NCBI RefSeq assembly: GCF_038595005.1 | Contig: NZ_CP151997.1 | Span: 1,612,001 to 1,676,000 of the forward strand | DNA from: Chryseomicrobium sp. FSL W7-1435 | Lineage (GTDB): Bacteria; Bacillota; Bacilli; Bacillales_A; Planococcaceae | DNA length: 64,000 nucleotides | Reading direction: 5' to 3' | Shown here: positions 8,492 through 17,644 of the stretch, one piece after another | Numbering within the stretch: the first letter of the stretch is position 1 | Layout: every line of letters begins with the position of its first letter | The notes under the pieces: generated by a model | What the model was told of the DNA's origin: nothing | Seen by the model: the letters and a program-made list of their open reading frames with translations, nothing else | Databases searched by the model: none | Position numbers and translations under genes: made by a program

Positions 8492-8533
8492 AATTAGAGT
8501 CCCTCCTTTTAACGGCAGACGAATCACACTCTT

Positions 8534-8563
8534 ATTATAATGTATTGGGCAAACGAATGTAAA
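8534..8563 (-). promoter_or_regulatory. Promoter of yqgY
   Basis: On the minus strand TTTACA (8563-8558) and a perfect TATAAT (8539-8534) are 18 bases apart. Confidence 0.78.
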
Positions 8564-8649
8564 CACAATCTCTTCTGGAAACAACAATGACAAGATGTTG
8601 TCACATCTTCAGGCTCTCTAATAAAATTCGGATAATTCAGAAATAAAGA

Positions 8650-8677
8650 TAGACAAAGCATTTTCATAAGGTATACT
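8650..8677 (+). promoter_or_regulatory. Promoter of the comG operon
   Basis: TAGACA (8650-8655) and TATACT (8672-8677) with a 16-base spacer precede comGA by about 55 bases. In B. subtilis this operon needs ComK; I could not see two clean ComK boxes here. Confidence 0.6.
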
Positions 8678-8732
8678 AAATTTACATTCTGCTGGCGATG
8701 TCAGAATGTACTGGAGAGAAGGAGCCGAATCG

Positions 8733-9725
8733 GTGACAGAAATTAACCCGATTGAACAAAAGGGAAGAGAGCTTTTAGAAAAAGCTATTTTATTTGAAGC
8801 GTCAGACCTTCACTTCATACCTTTAGAAAAAGACTATCAAATTTTATTTAGACGTCATCAGCAAATGTATGATGCCGGATATCTTCCGCATGCATATGGT
8901 GATCGGATCGTTACCTACTTCAAATTTTTATCTTCACTTGATATTACGAATAAACGTAATCCCCAAAGCGGTGCATTCCACATGCCCATCTTATCAACCA
9001 CGTATCACTTTAGAGTCTCGACACTTACTTCCGTATCACGTCGAGAAAGTTTGGTACTCCGCATAGCAAAACCCAATCTAGTCGTACCCATTGATGAAAT
9101 CAGTTTACAAGCTGGTCAGGCCAGTAAACTCTGTGAAATTGTGTCTGCTCGGCAAGGTTTAGTTTTACTTATTGGACCAACAGGTTCTGGTAAGTCTACG
9201 ACTATGTACGCGTTGACAAAATACTGCTCAACTGAGCTTGCTCGTCACGTTATTTCTTTAGAGGATCCTGTAGAGATCAGTCAAGACTATCTCCTGCAGG
9301 TTCAAGTAAATGAAGGTGCAGGATTGACGTATTCCACTGGATTACGTGCCATACTCCGCCATTCTCCAGATGTCATATTAATAGGTGAAATCCGTGATAA
9401 GGAGACTGCCAAAATCGCGATTGAAGCAGCTCTAACAGGTCACTTGGTCATTTCTACCATTCATGCCAAAGATTCTGTGGGTGCCATCTATAGACTTTTA
9501 GATCTGGGTATCTCGATCGAGGAAATCGAGCAAGTTTCTAGGGCCTATATTTCTCAGCGTCTTTTGATACGGTCAGGTCCCAGCCATTCTCTTGGAGCAG
9601 TTTATGAGATTGTAGAAGCTGAAGAAATCCGAGCGCTAGTTGAGGCCATTCATTCCGGAAAACGACCAGAGTTGCCGCGTGACCTAACTCTTGCTTACCA
9701 AATTGAAAAAGCGGTTAGAGGATAG
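8733..9725 (+). CDS. comGA: Competence pseudopilus ATPase ComGA
   Basis: ComGA is the cytoplasmic hexameric ATPase that drives assembly of the transformation pseudopilus. It carries Walker A GPTGSGKSTT, the Asp box around ISLEDPVE, Walker B VILIGEIRD and the His box TGHLVISTIHA, all intact, so it is a working type II secretion ATPase. The start is GTG at 8733, eight bases after an AGAAGGAG site; the in-frame ATG at 8706 lies before that site. The product is 330 residues, somewhat shorter than the 356 of B. subtilis. The comG order ABCDEFG follows without gaps. Confidence 0.95.
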   Translation: MTEINPIEQKGRELLEKAILFEASDLHFIPLEKDYQILFRRHQQMYDAGYLPHAYGDRIVTYFKFLSSLDITNKRNPQSGAFHMPILSTTYHFRVSTLTSVSRRESLVLRIAKPNLVVPIDEISLQAGQASKLCEIVSARQGLVLLIGPTGSGKSTTMYALTKYCSTELARHVISLEDPVEISQDYLLQVQVNEGAGLTYSTGLRAILRHSPDVILIGEIRDKETAKIAIEAALTGHLVISTIHAKDSVGAIYRLLDLGISIEEIEQVSRAYISQRLLIRSGPSHSLGAVYEIVEAEEIRALVEAIHSGKRPELPRDLTLAYQIEKAVRG

Positions 9726-9732
9726 CGGGAAA

Positions 9733-10734
9733 GTGAAACCCATACACCCATCTAATCAAGCTGAGTTTCTCGAAAAACTTGTTACCACAGTCGGTGAAGG
9801 GATTTCCATTACGGATGCCATGTTAGTTTTGGGACCTTTCTACTTAAAACAACTGGAACTGGAGAGGCTCACACTCCTGTTTGAGGAAGGGAATGAACTT
9901 TCCACCAGTTTTCACTATTTAGGCTACTCCAAGACTATTGTGGAATCGATTAAACTTGCAGAGATTCATGGACAAATGACGCAAGTCTTCTCACGAACAG
10001 CTAAACAACTCAAGAACCAACAAGCACTTAAAAAAGAAGCTGTGAAAACGTTAAGCTATCCCGTTGGTCTTTTATTCTTCATGTCAGTTTTATTTATTGT
10101 ATTTAAACTCTTTTTCCTACCCATATTCTTACCGATTATTGAAAGGGCAAACCCAGATGCTGTGTCACGTGTTCAGCTCATATTTTCTCTGCCTTTTTAT
10201 ATGATTATTGGTTGTCTAAGCATTGCTGTAGTAAGTGGGATTGGAATCGTCGTCACTAAATTTAGTAGATCTGATAAGTGGATATTAAACTTTCGTAGCT
10301 ATCCACTTATTCGAAGCGGCCAAAATGCAATAGCCGGTTATTCCATTTCTAAAGAACTAGCCCTGCTGTTAGAGAGTGGCTTTACAATAGCTCAGTCACT
10401 TATGTACTTATCTACTAGTCACTCACTACTTGTTAGGCAAGCTTCTATGTCGACTCTCAGCTATTTACAACGTGGAGAAAGTTTTTCACAAGCCATGAAA
10501 CTAGCAGGATGGTTTCCGAAAGCAATGATTCGTTATGTAGAGCATGGCGAAATTCATGGCTATGTTGCAAAGGAGCTTCAGCTTTATCAATATTTTACGA
10601 TTGAAAACCTTCAAAAGAGAGTATCATTTTTTATTGCTGTTGCTCAACCTGTCCTTTTTTTAATCATTGGAGCGCTCGTGATAAGTGCTTACTTGTCTTT
10701 GATGCTTCCCATGTACAACTTAATCTCACTATAG
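9733..10734 (+). CDS. comGB: Competence pseudopilus membrane protein ComGB
   Basis: ComGB is the polytopic inner platform protein of the pseudopilus, a type II secretion F-domain protein. Two T2SSF repeats and three strong hydrophobic segments (middle of the protein twice and one at the C-terminus) are visible. The start is uncertain: GTG 9733 has an AGAGGA site in front of it and avoids most overlap with comGA; TTG 9691 in the same frame would add 14 residues and overlap comGA by 35 bases. The product from GTG is 333 residues, close to the family length. Confidence 0.9.
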   Translation: MKPIHPSNQAEFLEKLVTTVGEGISITDAMLVLGPFYLKQLELERLTLLFEEGNELSTSFHYLGYSKTIVESIKLAEIHGQMTQVFSRTAKQLKNQQALKKEAVKTLSYPVGLLFFMSVLFIVFKLFFLPIFLPIIERANPDAVSRVQLIFSLPFYMIIGCLSIAVVSGIGIVVTKFSRSDKWILNFRSYPLIRSGQNAIAGYSISKELALLLESGFTIAQSLMYLSTSHSLLVRQASMSTLSYLQRGESFSQAMKLAGWFPKAMIRYVEHGEIHGYVAKELQLYQYFTIENLQKRVSFFIAVAQPVLFLIIGALVISAYLSLMLPMYNLISL

Positions 10735-10747
10735 GAGGAAATTATAT

Positions 10748-11056
10748 ATGAAACGTATTCGAAATGAGTCAGGTTTTACATTAGTCGAAATGATGATTGT
10801 GTTGCTCATTATTTCTGTATTGTTGCTAATCACTATACCTAACATTGCTCGTCATACAGCTACCATCGATGAGAAGGGATGCGAGGCTTACCGAACTATG
10901 CTAAGTTCTCAGATTGAAGCTTACAAACTGGAGTTCAAAGCAAAGCCTGAACTTGCAGATTTGCAAACTGAAGGTTTTGTAAAAGAAGGCGATCTTGTTT
11001 GTCCAAACGGTACAGAGCTTACTATTGTTGCAGGCGTAATTAGTGAAAAGCCTTAA
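10748..11056 (+). CDS. comGC: Major competence pseudopilin ComGC
   Basis: This is the main subunit of the transformation pseudopilus. A type IV prepilin signal is present: basic leader, then the peptidase site SGFTLVEMM (cut between G9 and F10) and a hydrophobic helix to about residue 30. Two cysteines (C45 and C85) can make the disulfide that ComGC proteins form. ATG 10748 follows GGAGGAAAT. It is 102 residues and overlaps comGD by 14 bases. Confidence 0.96.
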   Translation: MKRIRNESGFTLVEMMIVLLIISVLLLITIPNIARHTATIDEKGCEAYRTMLSSQIEAYKLEFKAKPELADLQTEGFVKEGDLVCPNGTELTIVAGVISEKP

Positions 11057-11477
11057 TTCACAAAACGGGTTCACTCTTTTAGAAGTCATCGTCGTGTTAG
11101 CAGGACTAAGTGTTTTGATAGCAAGCGCTACAATTTATGGCCAATATAACTATTTGAAACTTGAAGAGTCCCATTTTTTCACATTATTACAGCAAGACAT
11201 TCTACTAGCTCAAAGTTTAGCAATAGAGAGAAAACAAGTCACTTATGTAAAGTTTTCCTCAGAACAACGCAAGTACACTATCACCACTAAATTTGAGGCC
11301 TATAAGACCGTCAGTTTTCCTCAATCGGTTCAATACAAGAACAATTCATTTTTCTCGACGATTGAATATACGCCTGCCGGTACTATTACATCATTTGGTA
11401 CGGCTTACTTCTCGACATCCGATGTGGATAAGAAGCTAACGGCTTTTATCGGAAGGGGGCGGGTGCAAATTGACTGA
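11043..11477 (+). CDS. comGD: Minor competence pseudopilin ComGD
   Basis: A 144-residue minor pseudopilin with the prepilin motif NGFTLLEVIVV near the N-terminus followed by the hydrophobic helix. The globular part (about 35-144) is beta-rich as in GspH-like minor pilins. Start GTG 11043 lies within comGC, so the two are translationally coupled; the end overlaps comGE by 8 bases. Confidence 0.92.
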   Translation: MKSLNSQNGFTLLEVIVVLAGLSVLIASATIYGQYNYLKLEESHFFTLLQQDILLAQSLAIERKQVTYVKFSSEQRKYTITTKFEAYKTVSFPQSVQYKNNSFFSTIEYTPAGTITSFGTAYFSTSDVDKKLTAFIGRGRVQID

Positions 11478-11754
11478 AAGAGGCTTTAGCACAGTAGAGG
11501 CACTGGCAGCATTCAGTTGTGTTATTGTGATCATTGCTTCGACTGTGCCTCTCATAGATCAGTTGAACGAGAGGATGGACAAATCGCAGGCGGATTATCA
11601 TGCAGCGCTTGCTGAGTATGAGTTACTGCGGCAATTACCGAATGAAGCTACAATTACATTAGGTGGGTCTTCTTATACGAGTTACTGGAAAGAAGGTCAG
11701 TGGTGTTTAGCCAATCGAGGTGTTGAATTGAAATGCCTAATTACAAGTCATTAA
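11470..11754 (+). CDS. comGE: Minor competence pseudopilin ComGE
   Basis: A 94-residue minor pseudopilin. The start of the protein, TERGFSTVEALAAF, carries the prepilin peptidase site (G before F) and the glutamate at mature position 5, then a hydrophobic helix. TTG 11470 follows a GGAAGGGGG stretch. Two cysteines occur near the C-terminus. Position between comGD and comGF and the similarity of its N-terminus to ComGE support the name. Confidence 0.88.
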   Translation: MTERGFSTVEALAAFSCVIVIIASTVPLIDQLNERMDKSQADYHAALAEYELLRQLPNEATITLGGSSYTSYWKEGQWCLANRGVELKCLITSH

Positions 11755-12176
11755 ATGAACAAGGCTATTTTGTTATGGATCAATTACTCCAAATTATTGT
11801 GATTGGAGCAGTGACGACGCTACTCCTATTTTATACGACTACGGTAAGTACTTTTTTGAGAGCGACCGAGACGCATGAACTGCAGCAATATGATCAATAT
11901 TGGCTTGAACTGACTGAATTGGTTCATTCAGCATCATCTGTGCGTCAACATTTTAGTACATGTTCTTTGATAATCGAGACAACTAGCGGACTATATCGCT
12001 ACGATAAACTTGCTGACCGCATACGTAAAACAAAAGATGGTCTCGGTTACGAGCCGGTGCTCATGAAAATCGAAAGTTGTACGTACCGTGTAAACGGAAA
12101 TTTATTGACCGCTACTGTGAAATTCACCTCTGGCTTGGAGGTTAGACGGGAGACATTACTTCGTGAAGCTCCCTAA
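11733..12176 (+). CDS. comGF: Minor competence pseudopilin ComGF
   Basis: A 147-residue protein that starts MPNYKSLNEQGYFVMDQLLQ; the G before YFVMDQ marks a prepilin-type cleavage site followed by a hydrophobic helix. It overlaps comGE by 22 bases and comGG by 14 bases. Order and N-terminus identify it as ComGF, a minor component of the transformation pseudopilus. Confidence 0.87.
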   Translation: MPNYKSLNEQGYFVMDQLLQIIVIGAVTTLLLFYTTTVSTFLRATETHELQQYDQYWLELTELVHSASSVRQHFSTCSLIIETTSGLYRYDKLADRIRKTKDGLGYEPVLMKIESCTYRVNGNLLTATVKFTSGLEVRRETLLREAP

Positions 12177-12351
12177 TGGCTTTATATTACCTTTCACATT
12201 ATTACTCATTCATTTGCTAATGACAGCTGTCTTTTACGCCAGTTCACATTATAGTGCACAGCTTGCGTATTATCATTCTTTAGAAAAAATCTATAGTGAC
12301 AAGGCGCAGGAGAGGTGGATAGTGTATACTGAAAAAAACAAATCGAAGTAA
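12163..12351 (+). CDS. comGG: Short ComGG-like minor pseudopilin
   Basis: A 62-residue protein beginning MKLPNGFILPFTLLL, with a prepilin site (G6 before F7) and a hydrophobic helix, then a short amphipathic tail. It occupies the comGG position, with a GTG start inside comGF. B. subtilis ComGG is about twice as long (124 residues), so the globular part is largely missing here. It could still act as a tip subunit. A rate of change this high is common in comGG, hence the moderate confidence in orthology. Confidence 0.78.
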   Translation: MKLPNGFILPFTLLLIHLLMTAVFYASSHYSAQLAYYHSLEKIYSDKAQERWIVYTEKNKSK

Positions 12352-12364
12352 ATGAGTGAGTGTA

Positions 12365-12886
12365 GTGAAAAAGGTATATTTGATCGGGTTTATGGGATGT
12401 GGGAAAACCGCAATCGGTAAGCGCTTAAGCTTTGCACTTAGAATACCGTTTTATGATATGGATAAAGAGATCGTCAAACAACAAGGCATGACGATTCCTG
12501 AAATCTTTGAAGCATACGGGGAGGCATACTTTCGGAAACTGGAGACAGATTTCTTGAAGTCCTTTCGAGATGAATTTTGCATCATCTCAACGGGTGGGGG
12601 TGCTGCAATAGCGGAAGAGAATCGCAAAATCATGCGAGAGACAGGATTAGTGTTATTCTTAAACGCTGTGTTCCCCGATATTTGGATGCGCATCCATCGT
12701 GATAAAAACCGCCCTATCGTGCAGCGTAGTACTCGCGAACAGATTGAATCACTTTATCTTGAAAGACTTACTTTCTACAAAAAAGTAGCCCACATCACAA
12801 TCCGTACGGAAGGAAAGACGTTACGTCAGATTACAGAATACTGTGCTTTCCAAGTGAATCGCTTAAAAGGCGAACATTTAAAGTGA
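12365..12886 (+). CDS. aroK: Shikimate kinase
   Basis: This enzyme phosphorylates shikimate at O3 with ATP, step five of chorismate synthesis. Walker A is GFMGCGKT, the shikimate-binding aspartate is in FYDMDKEI, a substrate arginine is in YFRKLE, the TGGG loop is present (ISTGGGAA), and the lid has NRPIVQRS. The start is GTG 12365, giving MKKVYLIGF, which fits other shikimate kinases; GTG 12356 in frame is also possible. It directly follows comGG and may be read through from the comG promoter. Confidence 0.92.
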   Translation: MKKVYLIGFMGCGKTAIGKRLSFALRIPFYDMDKEIVKQQGMTIPEIFEAYGEAYFRKLETDFLKSFRDEFCIISTGGGAAIAEENRKIMRETGLVLFLNAVFPDIWMRIHRDKNRPIVQRSTREQIESLYLERLTFYKKVAHITIRTEGKTLRQITEYCAFQVNRLKGEHLK

Positions 12887-12931
12887 ATAAACTCTAAAAA
12901 GTTCGTGTATAAACCCAGAAATAGAAATAGA

Positions 12932-12960
12932 TTGCGTTTTCAATTCTATAATGTTAGGAT
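12932..12960 (+). promoter_or_regulatory. Probable gcv promoter
   Basis: TTGCGT (12932-12937) and TAGGAT (12955-12960) have a 17-base spacer; a perfect TATAAT also lies at 12947-12952 but without a clear -35. Either would start the leader containing the glycine riboswitch. Confidence 0.45.
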
Positions 12961-12994
12961 ATACGTATTGAAAACAGCATAAAATGCGGATGAA

Positions 12995-13162
12995 AGTGCG
13001 GGGAGAGAACGCCTTGAGCGTCGCCGAAGGAGCAAATGTCTTAGACATGAATCTCTCAGGCAAAAAGACTCGTGCTGGACGCACCTCTGGAGAGCGCTAC
13101 ACAACTAGCCACCAAAGAAGATAAGCCTAGCGGCAAAACTTTCAGGTAACAGGACAGAGACC
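12995..13162 (+). ncRNA. Tandem glycine riboswitch
   Basis: The leader before gcvT has the two-aptamer glycine riboswitch layout. Aptamer I spans about 12998-13084 and contains GGGAGAGAACGCC, the loop GCCGAAGGAGCAA and ATCTCTCAGGCAAAA; aptamer II spans about 13087-13162 with CTGGAGAGCGC, GCCACCAAAGAAG and CTTTCAGGTAACAGGACAGAG. These are hallmark sequences of the class. The 3' end of aptamer II overlaps the terminator at 13153-13182, so glycine binding should hinder termination and turn on glycine cleavage. Confidence 0.95.
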
Positions 13163-13189
13163 TAAGAAATTGGGTTTCTGTCTTTTTTT
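13153..13189 (+). terminator. Riboswitch-controlled terminator before gcvT
   Basis: GACAGAGACC (13153-13162) pairs with GGTTTCTGTC (13173-13182), one G-U included, and seven T follow. Its left arm is shared with the end of aptamer II, which makes it the expression platform. Confidence 0.85.
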
Positions 13190-13237
13190 ATGCAGAAAAT
13201 TCACAATACTATGAATTCAATACGAGGAGGAAGAAAA

Positions 13238-14314
13238 ATGCAACGAACGCCACTGTATGACTTATATGCAGAGTACGGAGCCAAAACAATTGATTTTGGT
13301 GGGTGGGATCTACCTGTCCAGTTTTCAAGCATTAAAGAAGAACACGAAGCTGTGCGCACAAAAGCAGGCCTATTCGATGTATCCCATATGGGTGAAGTTT
13401 GGGTTAGCGGTGCTGACAGTGAAGCGTTCATTCAAAACCTCATTACAAATGACGTGACAAAATTGACAGTGGGTAAAGCCCTTTATGCTGCTATGTGTTA
13501 TGAAGATGGCGGTACAGTAGACGATTTGTTAGTTTATAAATTTGCTGAAGATAAATTTTTACTAGTTGTGAATGCTTCAAATATCGAAAAAGATGTCGAC
13601 TGGATGAAGCAGCACCTATCTGGTGATGTCACAGTTGATGATCAATCCAATGACTGGGGTTTGTTAGCTTTGCAAGGGCCAGTTGCTCAACATGTATTAC
13701 AACAGCTGACAGAAACAGACCTCTCTGAGTTGAAATTCTTCCACTTTACGGAAGGACAAGTAGACGGTAAGGAAGTAATAATTTCACGAACTGGCTATAC
13801 AGGGGAAGACGGCTTTGAGTTGTATGCCAAAAATGATGCACTGCCTCACCTTTGGAAGAGTTTACTCTCTACAGGGCAACAAGCAGGTGTCGTTCCTGCG
13901 GGCTTAGGTGCTCGCGACACATTGCGCTTCGAAGCTTGTTTACCACTATATGGTCAGGAACTTAATAAAGATATTTCTCCTTTAGAAGCTGGAATTGGAT
14001 TTGCTGTGAAAACAGCGAAAGATGCTTTTATTGGAAAGGACGCAATTGTTGAAAAAGGCAAGCCTCGTAAATCAGTTGGAATTGAAATGCTCGATAAAGG
14101 TATTCCACGCCACGGCTATAAAGTATTTAGTGGCGAGCAAGAAATTGGTGAAGTGACTACTGGCACACAATCACCAACTTTGAAAAAAAATATTGGTCTA
14201 GCTTTAGTTGCCTCGGAATTTACTGAACAGGGTCAACAAGTTGAAGTTGAGATACGCGGCAAGCGTCTAAAAGCAGTCGTAGTACCAACACCATTTTACA
14301 AGCGACAAAAATAA
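13238..14314 (+). CDS. gcvT: Aminomethyltransferase, glycine cleavage T-protein
   Basis: GcvT takes the aminomethyl group from lipoylated GcvH and passes the methylene to tetrahydrofolate, releasing ammonia. The product is 358 residues. It starts [16 protein letters not shown] with the usual [12 protein letters not shown]; the folate-binding aspartate region is seen in LFDVSHMGE and the C-terminal barrel ends at [12 protein letters not shown] 13238 follows an AGGAGGAAG site; longer upstream frames run into the terminator. It leads the gcvT-gcvPA-gcvPB operon under the glycine riboswitch. Confidence 0.97.
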   Translation: MQRTPLYDLYAEYGAKTIDFGGWDLPVQFSSIKEEHEAVRTKAGLFDVSHMGEVWVSGADSEAFIQNLITNDVTKLTVGKALYAAMCYEDGGTVDDLLVYKFAEDKFLLVVNASNIEKDVDWMKQHLSGDVTVDDQSNDWGLLALQGPVAQHVLQQLTETDLSELKFFHFTEGQVDGKEVIISRTGYTGEDGFELYAKNDALPHLWKSLLSTGQQAGVVPAGLGARDTLRFEACLPLYGQELNKDISPLEAGIGFAVKTAKDAFIGKDAIVEKGKPRKSVGIEMLDKGIPRHGYKVFSGEQEIGEVTTGTQSPTLKKNIGLALVASEFTEQGQQVEVEIRGKRLKAVVVPTPFYKRQK

Positions 14315-14330
14315 AAGGAGCGATTGACTC

Positions 14331-15680
14331 ATGATCAAACATCGTTATTTACCAATGACCGAACAAGATCAACAAGCAATGCTTGATACAATTGGCGTCT
14401 CATCTATAGATGAACTATTTTCTGATATTCCGGAAAAAGTTCGTTTCCAAGGTGATTATCAAATTAAACCAGCAAAGTCTGAAACGGCTTTGTTGAAAGA
14501 ACTTAGTAAAATGGCTGCGAAAAATGCAGATACACGTAACTATGCGTCATTTATTGGTGCAGGTGTCTATGACCATTTTAAGCCTACTATCGTTGATCAC
14601 GTAATTTCACGTTCTGAATTTTATACAGCTTATACGCCGTATCAACCAGAAATCTCACAAGGTGAATTGCAAGCAATTTTTGAATTCCAAACAATGATTG
14701 CTGAGTTAACAGGAATGGAACTTGCGAATTCATCGATGTATGATGGCGGAACAGCGCTTGCAGAAGCTGGAAATTTAGCAGCTGGTCACACGCGTCGTAA
14801 AAAGATTCTAATCTCAGAGGCTGTTCATCCTGAGTACCGTGACGTAGTAAGAATGTATGCACATGGTCAAAACATTGCAGTAGAAGTAGTCGCTCAAAAA
14901 GACGGTAAAACGGATTTAGCTGCATTAGAAGAACAGCTTTCTGATGAGGTAGCAGCTGTTATGGTTCAATACCCGAACTTCTTCGGTCAACTTGATGATA
15001 TGCAACGAATCTCAGATATGACTCACGAACACGGAGCGCTATTTGTTAGTTCATCGAATCCACTAGCTCTAGGAGTGTTAACACCTCCAGGGAAATTTGG
15101 AGCAGATATTACGGTTGGAGATGCGCAAGTATTTGGTATTCCAGAAGCATTTGGTGGACCTCACTGTGGGTACTTCGCAGTATCAAGTAAGTTGATGCGT
15201 AAAGTACCGGGTCGTCTAGTAGGAGAAACAACAGATGACCAAGGACGTCGTGGATTCGTCTTGACATTACAAGCACGTGAACAACATATTCGTCGTGACA
15301 AAGCCACTTCAAATATTTGTTCGAACCAAGCGTTGAACGCATTGGCAGCTAGTGTAGCCATGACAGCACTAGGGAAACAAGGCGCAAAAGAAATTGCGAT
15401 TCAAAACATAGCAAAAACCGCTTATGCAAAAGCCGCTTTAGAATCAGCTGGATTCTCGGTCGTGTTTGGTGGAGCGCACTTTAACGAGTTAGTTGTAAAG
15501 CTACCAGGTAGTTTTGAAGGCTTGAATGTGCATCTTCTTGAAAAAGAGATCATTGGTGGTTTACACCTTGGGACGTACTATAAAGAGTTACAAGACCATG
15601 TGTTGGTAGCTGTCACAGAACAACGCACTAAAGAAGAAATCGATGCATTTGTGCAGGAAATGGGGGCTTATTATGCATAA
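14331..15680 (+). CDS. gcvPA: Glycine dehydrogenase (decarboxylating) subunit 1
   Basis: N-terminal half of the split P-protein, 449 residues, that decarboxylates glycine and loads the aminomethyl group on lipoyl-GcvH. Family motifs include [14 protein letters not shown], the substrate region [13 protein letters not shown] and [16 protein letters not shown]. It lacks the PLP lysine, which lies in GcvPB. The ATG follows AAAAGGAGCG. Its end overlaps gcvPB by 8 bases, which fits equal synthesis of the two halves. Confidence 0.97.
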   Translation: MIKHRYLPMTEQDQQAMLDTIGVSSIDELFSDIPEKVRFQGDYQIKPAKSETALLKELSKMAAKNADTRNYASFIGAGVYDHFKPTIVDHVISRSEFYTAYTPYQPEISQGELQAIFEFQTMIAELTGMELANSSMYDGGTALAEAGNLAAGHTRRKKILISEAVHPEYRDVVRMYAHGQNIAVEVVAQKDGKTDLAALEEQLSDEVAAVMVQYPNFFGQLDDMQRISDMTHEHGALFVSSSNPLALGVLTPPGKFGADITVGDAQVFGIPEAFGGPHCGYFAVSSKLMRKVPGRLVGETTDDQGRRGFVLTLQAREQHIRRDKATSNICSNQALNALAASVAMTALGKQGAKEIAIQNIAKTAYAKAALESAGFSVVFGGAHFNELVVKLPGSFEGLNVHLLEKEIIGGLHLGTYYKELQDHVLVAVTEQRTKEEIDAFVQEMGAYYA

Positions 15681-17130
15681 AGATAACCAACCCTTGATTT
15701 TTGAAATTTCAACTGAAGGTCGTATTGGCTATAGCTTGCCAGATTTAGATGTACCTGAAGTAGACCTTTCATCCCTTCTCCCGGAAGGAATGGTACGTGA
15801 AGAAGAGGCGGAACTACCAGAAGTATCTGAATTAGATATTATGCGTCATTACACAGCACTTTCAAACCGTAATCACGGTGTAGATTCAGGATTCTATCCA
15901 TTAGGTTCTTGTACAATGAAATACAATCCAAAAATCAACGAGAGTGTTGCTCGTTACCCTGGATTTGCAAACATCCACCCACTTCAAGATGAGTCTTCTG
16001 TTCAAGGAGCTATGGAATTGATGTATGACCTCCAAGAGCACTTGATTGAAATTACAGGTATGGACGATGTTACATTGCAACCTGCTGCTGGTGCTCATGG
16101 GGAGTGGACAGCGCTTATGATGATTCGTGCATTCCACGAAGCAAACGGGGACCATCATCGTACAAAAGTAATTGTACCTGACTCTGCTCACGGTACGAAC
16201 CCAGCTTCAGCAACCGTTGCTGGCTTTGAGACCATCACAGTAAAATCAGACGAATTTGGTCTAGTGGATCTTGAAGATCTTCGCCGAGTGGCAGGAGATG
16301 ACACAGCGGCTCTTATGTTAACGAATCCTAATACACTTGGACTTTTCGAAGAACATATTTTAGAAATGGCTAGCATTATTCATGGCGTTGGCGGAAAACT
16401 TTATTACGATGGTGCCAACTTAAATGCAGTAATGTCGAAAGCTCGCCCTGGAGACATGGGCTTTGACTGTGTACATTTAAATTTACACAAAACATTTACA
16501 GGTCCACACGGTGGTGGGGGTCCAGGTTCAGGTCCAGTTGGCGTGAAGAAAGACTTGATTCCTTTCTTACCAGCACCAGTACTTGTGAAAAAAGAGGGAC
16601 GCTACACATTTGATTATGATCGCCCACAAGCTATTGGTCGTGTGAAGCCGTTCTACGGAAACTTTGGTATTAATGTTCGTGCTTACACTTATATTCGTTC
16701 TATGGGTCCAGATGGTCTTAAAGCCGTTACAGAATATGCTGTATTGAACGCAAACTACATGATGCGTCGTTTAGAGCCTTATTTTGACCTTCCATACAAC
16801 CGTCATTGTAAGCATGAGTTCGTGTTAAGTGGACGTCGTCAGAAGAAATTAGGCGTGCGCACACTGGACATGGCAAAACGTCTGTTAGACTTCGGGTATC
16901 ATCCGCCAACGATCTACTTCCCGTTAAATGTAGAAGAGGGCATGATGATTGAACCTACGGAGACAGAATCTAAAGAAACATTGGATGCATTCTGTGATGC
17001 CATGATTCAAATCGCAAAAGAGACAGAAGAGAATCCGGAAATGGTGCAAAATGCACCACATACTACTGTTATTGGTCGTTTAGATGAGACGAAGGCAGCG
17101 CGTAAACCTGTGTTACGTTACACAAAATAA
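15673..17130 (+). CDS. gcvPB: Glycine dehydrogenase (decarboxylating) subunit 2
   Basis: C-terminal half of the P-protein, 485 residues, carrying the PLP cofactor. The Schiff-base lysine is in [19 protein letters not shown] near residue 273, with the family motif SCTMKYNP near residue 77. ATG 15673 gives [11 protein letters not shown]; a GGAAATGGGGG stretch precedes it. gcvH is not in the window; LipM, encoded just downstream, would supply its lipoyl precursor. Confidence 0.97.
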   Translation: MHKDNQPLIFEISTEGRIGYSLPDLDVPEVDLSSLLPEGMVREEEAELPEVSELDIMRHYTALSNRNHGVDSGFYPLGSCTMKYNPKINESVARYPGFANIHPLQDESSVQGAMELMYDLQEHLIEITGMDDVTLQPAAGAHGEWTALMMIRAFHEANGDHHRTKVIVPDSAHGTNPASATVAGFETITVKSDEFGLVDLEDLRRVAGDDTAALMLTNPNTLGLFEEHILEMASIIHGVGGKLYYDGANLNAVMSKARPGDMGFDCVHLNLHKTFTGPHGGGGPGSGPVGVKKDLIPFLPAPVLVKKEGRYTFDYDRPQAIGRVKPFYGNFGINVRAYTYIRSMGPDGLKAVTEYAVLNANYMMRRLEPYFDLPYNRHCKHEFVLSGRRQKKLGVRTLDMAKRLLDFGYHPPTIYFPLNVEEGMMIEPTETESKETLDAFCDAMIQIAKETEENPEMVQNAPHTTVIGRLDETKAARKPVLRYTK

Positions 17131-17134
17131 ACGA

Positions 17135-17163
17135 AAGGCTCGCCAACTTGGCGAGCCTTGTTT
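17135..17163. terminator. Terminator after gcvPB
   Basis: AAGGCTCGCC (17135-17144) pairs with GGCGAGCCTT (17150-17159) around AACTT. It lies between convergent gcvPB and yqhL and may serve both. Confidence 0.8.
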
Positions 17164-17167
17164 ATGA

Positions 17168-17557
17168 TTATTTCGTTTTAATTTTGCCTGTCCATTTGCG
17201 GAATCCGCCATCTAACTGATAGAGTTGGTCATAGCCGTTCTTTTTTAATGTCAAAGCAGTTCGTGCACTACGTGCGCCACTTTGGCAGTATAAATAAACT
17301 GGCTTGTCTTTACGAATTTCTTTCATCCGCGTCTTCATCTGGCTAGCCGGGATATTACGAGCCCCTAAAATGTGGCCACCATCAAACTCTTTTGGTTCAC
17401 GGACATCAATAAGCTGTGCTTTTCGATACCCTTGGATGAAATCATCCTGGGACAGTGTCGATACAGATTTTTTCATTTTCATACCTGTAAAGAATGTATA
17501 AATTCCGAACACAATAATGGCACCTAAGATACCTAATACGATTTCTAACAACTGCAT
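17168..17557 (-). CDS. yqhL: Membrane-anchored rhodanese-like protein (YqhL-type)
   Basis: A 129-residue protein with one N-terminal transmembrane helix (about 3-24) and a single rhodanese domain (about 36-129) facing the cytoplasm. The active-site loop CQSGARS holds cysteine 91, so it can carry a persulfide sulfur. The C-terminal GGFRKWTGKIK matches the family. ATG 17557 follows GAAGGGAGTA on the minus strand; the longer frame upstream has no ribosome site. The physiological acceptor is not known. It is divergent from lipM, whose product partners sulfur-containing lipoate metabolism, but a link is only suggestive. Confidence 0.92.
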   Translation of the reverse strand: MQLLEIVLGILGAIIVFGIYTFFTGMKMKKSVSTLSQDDFIQGYRKAQLIDVREPKEFDGGHILGARNIPASQMKTRMKEIRKDKPVYLYCQSGARSARTALTLKKNGYDQLYQLDGGFRKWTGKIKTK

Positions 17558-17576
17558 TACTCCCTTCTCTTCCTCT

Positions 17577-17605
17577 ATTATAAGTAGTAGACTAAAGAGA
17601 TTCAA
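17577..17605 (-). promoter_or_regulatory. Promoter of yqhL
   Basis: On the minus strand TTGAAT (17605-17600) and TATAAT (17582-17577) are 17 bases apart. Confidence 0.78.
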
Positions 17606-17644
17606 CGAGTTTACAAGACATTCTCGCAAAACGGAGGCAATTCG

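Noticed and set aside
8582-8732. ComK boxes before comGA
   Set aside because: AT-rich patches exist (for example around 8653-8665) but no pair of AAAA-N5-TTTT boxes at proper spacing could be supported.
13190-13237. N-terminal extension of gcvT
   Set aside because: It would begin right at the riboswitch terminator; the AGGAGG site fixes the start at 13238.
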